A stretch of DNA of 19,226 bases from Desulfonatronospira sp. (GTDB taxonomy: Bacteria; Desulfobacterota; Desulfovibrionia; Desulfovibrionales; Desulfonatronovibrionaceae): the NCBI GenBank assembly GCA_003563255.1, contig PWSL01000298.1:1-19226 (forward strand), read 5' to 3'. Positions 17,876-19,226 of this stretch are shown piece by piece. The notes beneath the pieces are model-generated. The model was not told where the DNA came from and made no database searches. It saw only the letters and a list, made by a program, of their open reading frames with translations. The stretch's first letter is position 1, and the number at the start of each line of letters is the position of its first letter. A program made the position numbers and the translations under genes.

Positions 17876-17939
17876 AGATACTATATTAAAGTTCCAGGTT
17901 TTTTCAAGGGTTGCACTTCAAGGTTTCAGCGTATACAAA

Positions 17940-18764
17940 ATGCCCAATCTGTCCCGGTTTCTTTTAAACAAGACCTACCTTTTATGGCCGGTTCTGCTGG
18001 GATTGGCCGCAGCCTATCTCTGGTCAGGGTTTGCACAGTACCGGCATAACCCTGAGATGGATACTGAATCATCTTCTGATTACTTTTCGGAAGACCGGGG
18101 ATCGCCTTTCTGGAAAGGTATAATCGTTGAGAAAAATATCCTTGATCTGGCAATACCCAGCCATGAGCCTGATGTCAAAGATTCCGGGCCGGATCCGTCC
18201 GACTGGGATCTGCTGGGTACATTTACCGGAGATAATGCTCTGGCGCTTGTCTCCATTGACGGTCAGAGTTTTATCATCAGCGCCGGTGAATCAAAAATGG
18301 GCTGGGAACTTGCCGGTATCAGCCCCCGTTCTACATCCTGGCGGATTGCAGGCCATGAACGTCTCCTGCAGATGCGCTCAGAGAATACAGATAAAGCCAG
18401 GCCTGCCGCCTCCCCCCAAAGACTGGAACCGGAAACGGGATCCTCACAAAAGATCAGCCTTTCCAGAGATAATATCCAGGCAGTTCTGGAAAATCCCAAC
18501 TCAATGCTTGAAATGGCCCGGTTCAACCCTTATACGGGAGAAGGAGGAAACAGGGGATTTGAAATCACGAATATCAGGCGGGATTCCCTTCTGCATGAAC
18601 TGGGTCTGAAAAACGGAGATGTTCTTGCAAGAATAGACGGCAGGCCTATAAGGAATCCGGCGGATCTTTTGCAGGCCTATTCCAGCCTGGCACAGAGTTC
18701 ACTGGTCAGTATAAATATTATTAGACAGGGAAAAAACGTGGATTTTATTGTGGAGATTGACTGA
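17940..18764 (+). CDS. gspC: Type II secretion system inner-membrane protein GspC
   Basis: GspC links the inner-membrane platform to the GspD outer-membrane secretin. This 274-residue protein has a short cytoplasmic start, one transmembrane helix (about 13-32), a periplasmic HR-like region (about 60-145, with WDLLGTFTGDNALALVSIDGQSF) and a Pro/Ser-rich linker. A C-terminal PDZ domain (about 185-270) carries GFEITNIRRDSLLHELGLKNGDVLARIDGRPI. That layout is typical of GspC. The ribosome site is weak (AAGG about 16 bases upstream). In most genomes gspD or other gsp genes are close. Here 460 bases of repeats follow and the upstream neighbour is a divergent kinase, so the rest of the system is not visible. 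A generic PDZ-domain membrane protein is the alternative. Confidence 0.82.
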   Translation: MPNLSRFLLNKTYLLWPVLLGLAAAYLWSGFAQYRHNPEMDTESSSDYFSEDRGSPFWKGIIVEKNILDLAIPSHEPDVKDSGPDPSDWDLLGTFTGDNALALVSIDGQSFIISAGESKMGWELAGISPRSTSWRIAGHERLLQMRSENTDKARPAASPQRLEPETGSSQKISLSRDNIQAVLENPNSMLEMARFNPYTGEGGNRGFEITNIRRDSLLHELGLKNGDVLARIDGRPIRNPADLLQAYSSLAQSSLVSINIIRQGKNVDFIVEID

Positions 18765-18765
18765 G

Positions 18766-18780
18766 GCGGGCTTTGCCCGC
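18766..18780. repeat. GCGGGC hairpin repeat immediately after gspC
   Basis: GCGGGC-TTT-GCCCGC begins one base after the gspC stop codon. It is the same hairpin as at 14165, 15786 and 19097. There is no T-run, so it is not a standard terminator, though it could stabilise the mRNA 3' end. Confidence 0.7.
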
Positions 18781-18878
18781 AACCCGCGTAAAGGAGTTGC
18801 CCTGCTCTGCAGGAAATCACATGGATTTGTTTAACCGTAACACTTTAGCCTTTTTTTAGGAAGCCAGGGGCAGGTACC

Positions 18879-18989
18879 GGCCAGGGGGACAGTCCCCGCG
18901 ACACTTATTCAGCACAAATACACAAAGTACAGACGCGAAATTTTGTGTAGCTGCATATTCATTACTTAGCGGGGAACAGTCCCTTGGCC
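18879..18989. repeat. REP-like palindromic element
   Basis: An arm at 18879-18899 (GGCCAGGGGGACAGTCCCC plus GC) is matched by an imperfect inverted arm at 18969-18989 (GCGGGGAACAGTCCCTTGG plus CC). It is about 111 bp and belongs to the same GGGACNGTCCC family as the others. The 462-base stretch after gspC holds only repeats. Confidence 0.7.
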
Positions 18990-19030
18990 TTGTGCCATTA
19001 GTCACCACCAAGGATCCCCCGAATGATTAC

Positions 19031-19088
19031 AGTTTAGCTGTAGTTTTAACAGTAAACAATTAACTGATAACTGATAACTAATAACTAA
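19031..19088. repeat. Solo MITE end plus heptamer tandem repeat
   Basis: 19031-19049 matches the end of the 15807-15958 element with two mismatches in 19. 19061-19088 is a 7 bp tandem repeat: TAACTGA twice, then TAACTAA twice. Confidence 0.65.
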
Positions 19089-19096
19089 TATCCAAA

Positions 19097-19222
19097 GCGG
19101 GCTACGCCCGCAACCCAATAAAGAAAAGAGTTTTTAGCCCACAGATCACACAGATTGACACAGATAAAAGAGATTGAAGAAGCATGTTTTTTCCTTGCGG
19201 GAATAAGAACCCGCAAGGAAAA
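19097..19222. repeat. GCGGGC hairpin, CACAGAT repeats and terminal perfect hairpin
   Basis: GCGGGC-TAC-GCCCGC spans 19097-19111. CACAGAT occurs at 19140, 19149 and 19159. A perfect 13 bp stem, TTTTCCTTGCGGG (19189-19201) with CCCGCAAGGAAAA (19210-19222), closes the window around an 8-base loop. The element may continue past the window end. Confidence 0.7.
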
Positions 19223-19226
19223 GGCA

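Overview
The window looks like part of the chromosome of a sulfate-reducing deltaproteobacterium of the Desulfovibrionales type. I infer this from the dnaJ/cbpA-cbpM-clpB heat-shock operon, which matches the arrangement known in Desulfovibrio, from a sensor kinase with a periplasmic c-type heme motif, and from dense REP-like palindromes. Genus-level placement (for example a Desulfonatronospira- or Desulfonatronovibrio-like organism) is only a guess. No rRNA, tRNA, transposase or CRISPR array is visible.

Layout. (1) Bases 1-4740 hold a leftward three-gene operon with CRISPR-associated features: an 866-residue protein built of three Cas7-like RAMP modules, a 243-residue protein I do not recognise with a cysteine cluster, and a Cas6-family endoribonuclease. 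The genes overlap one another. They look more AT-rich than their neighbours and are bracketed by two inverted ~85 bp hairpin-forming repeats. (2) Bases 4740-5044 are repeats and the ade leader; 5045-6751 is adenine deaminase. (3) Bases 7082-11035 are a chaperone operon (CbpA-type DnaJ, CbpM, ClpB) ending in a strong perfect terminator. (4) Bases 11132-13549 are a rightward group: a DUF1786 protein, a hotdog acyl-CoA thioesterase and hemC. A convergent HD-domain gene overlaps the end of hemC. (5) Bases 14104-16036 hold htpX inside a thicket of REP/MITE-like repeats. (6) Bases 16037-18764 hold a divergent pair: a DUF3365/CxxCH membrane histidine kinase (leftward) and gspC (rightward). (7) Bases 18765-19226 are again repeats with no gene.

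How it fits together. The right-hand three quarters are housekeeping and envelope-stress functions: protein disaggregation (DnaJ/CbpM/ClpB), membrane-protein quality control (HtpX), tetrapyrrole synthesis (HemC), purine salvage (Ade), a sensor kinase and a type II secretion component. The left end is the unusual part. It is a compact RAMP effector candidate with its own Cas6. There is no visible Cas10, separate Cas5 or Cas11, Cas1-Cas2 or array, although neighbours beyond base 1 are not visible. It resembles the logic of single-protein type III-like effectors (multi-Cas7 fusions), but its domain count, size and Cas6 partner differ from classical type III-E Cas7-11. This operon is the best candidate here for a poorly described system.
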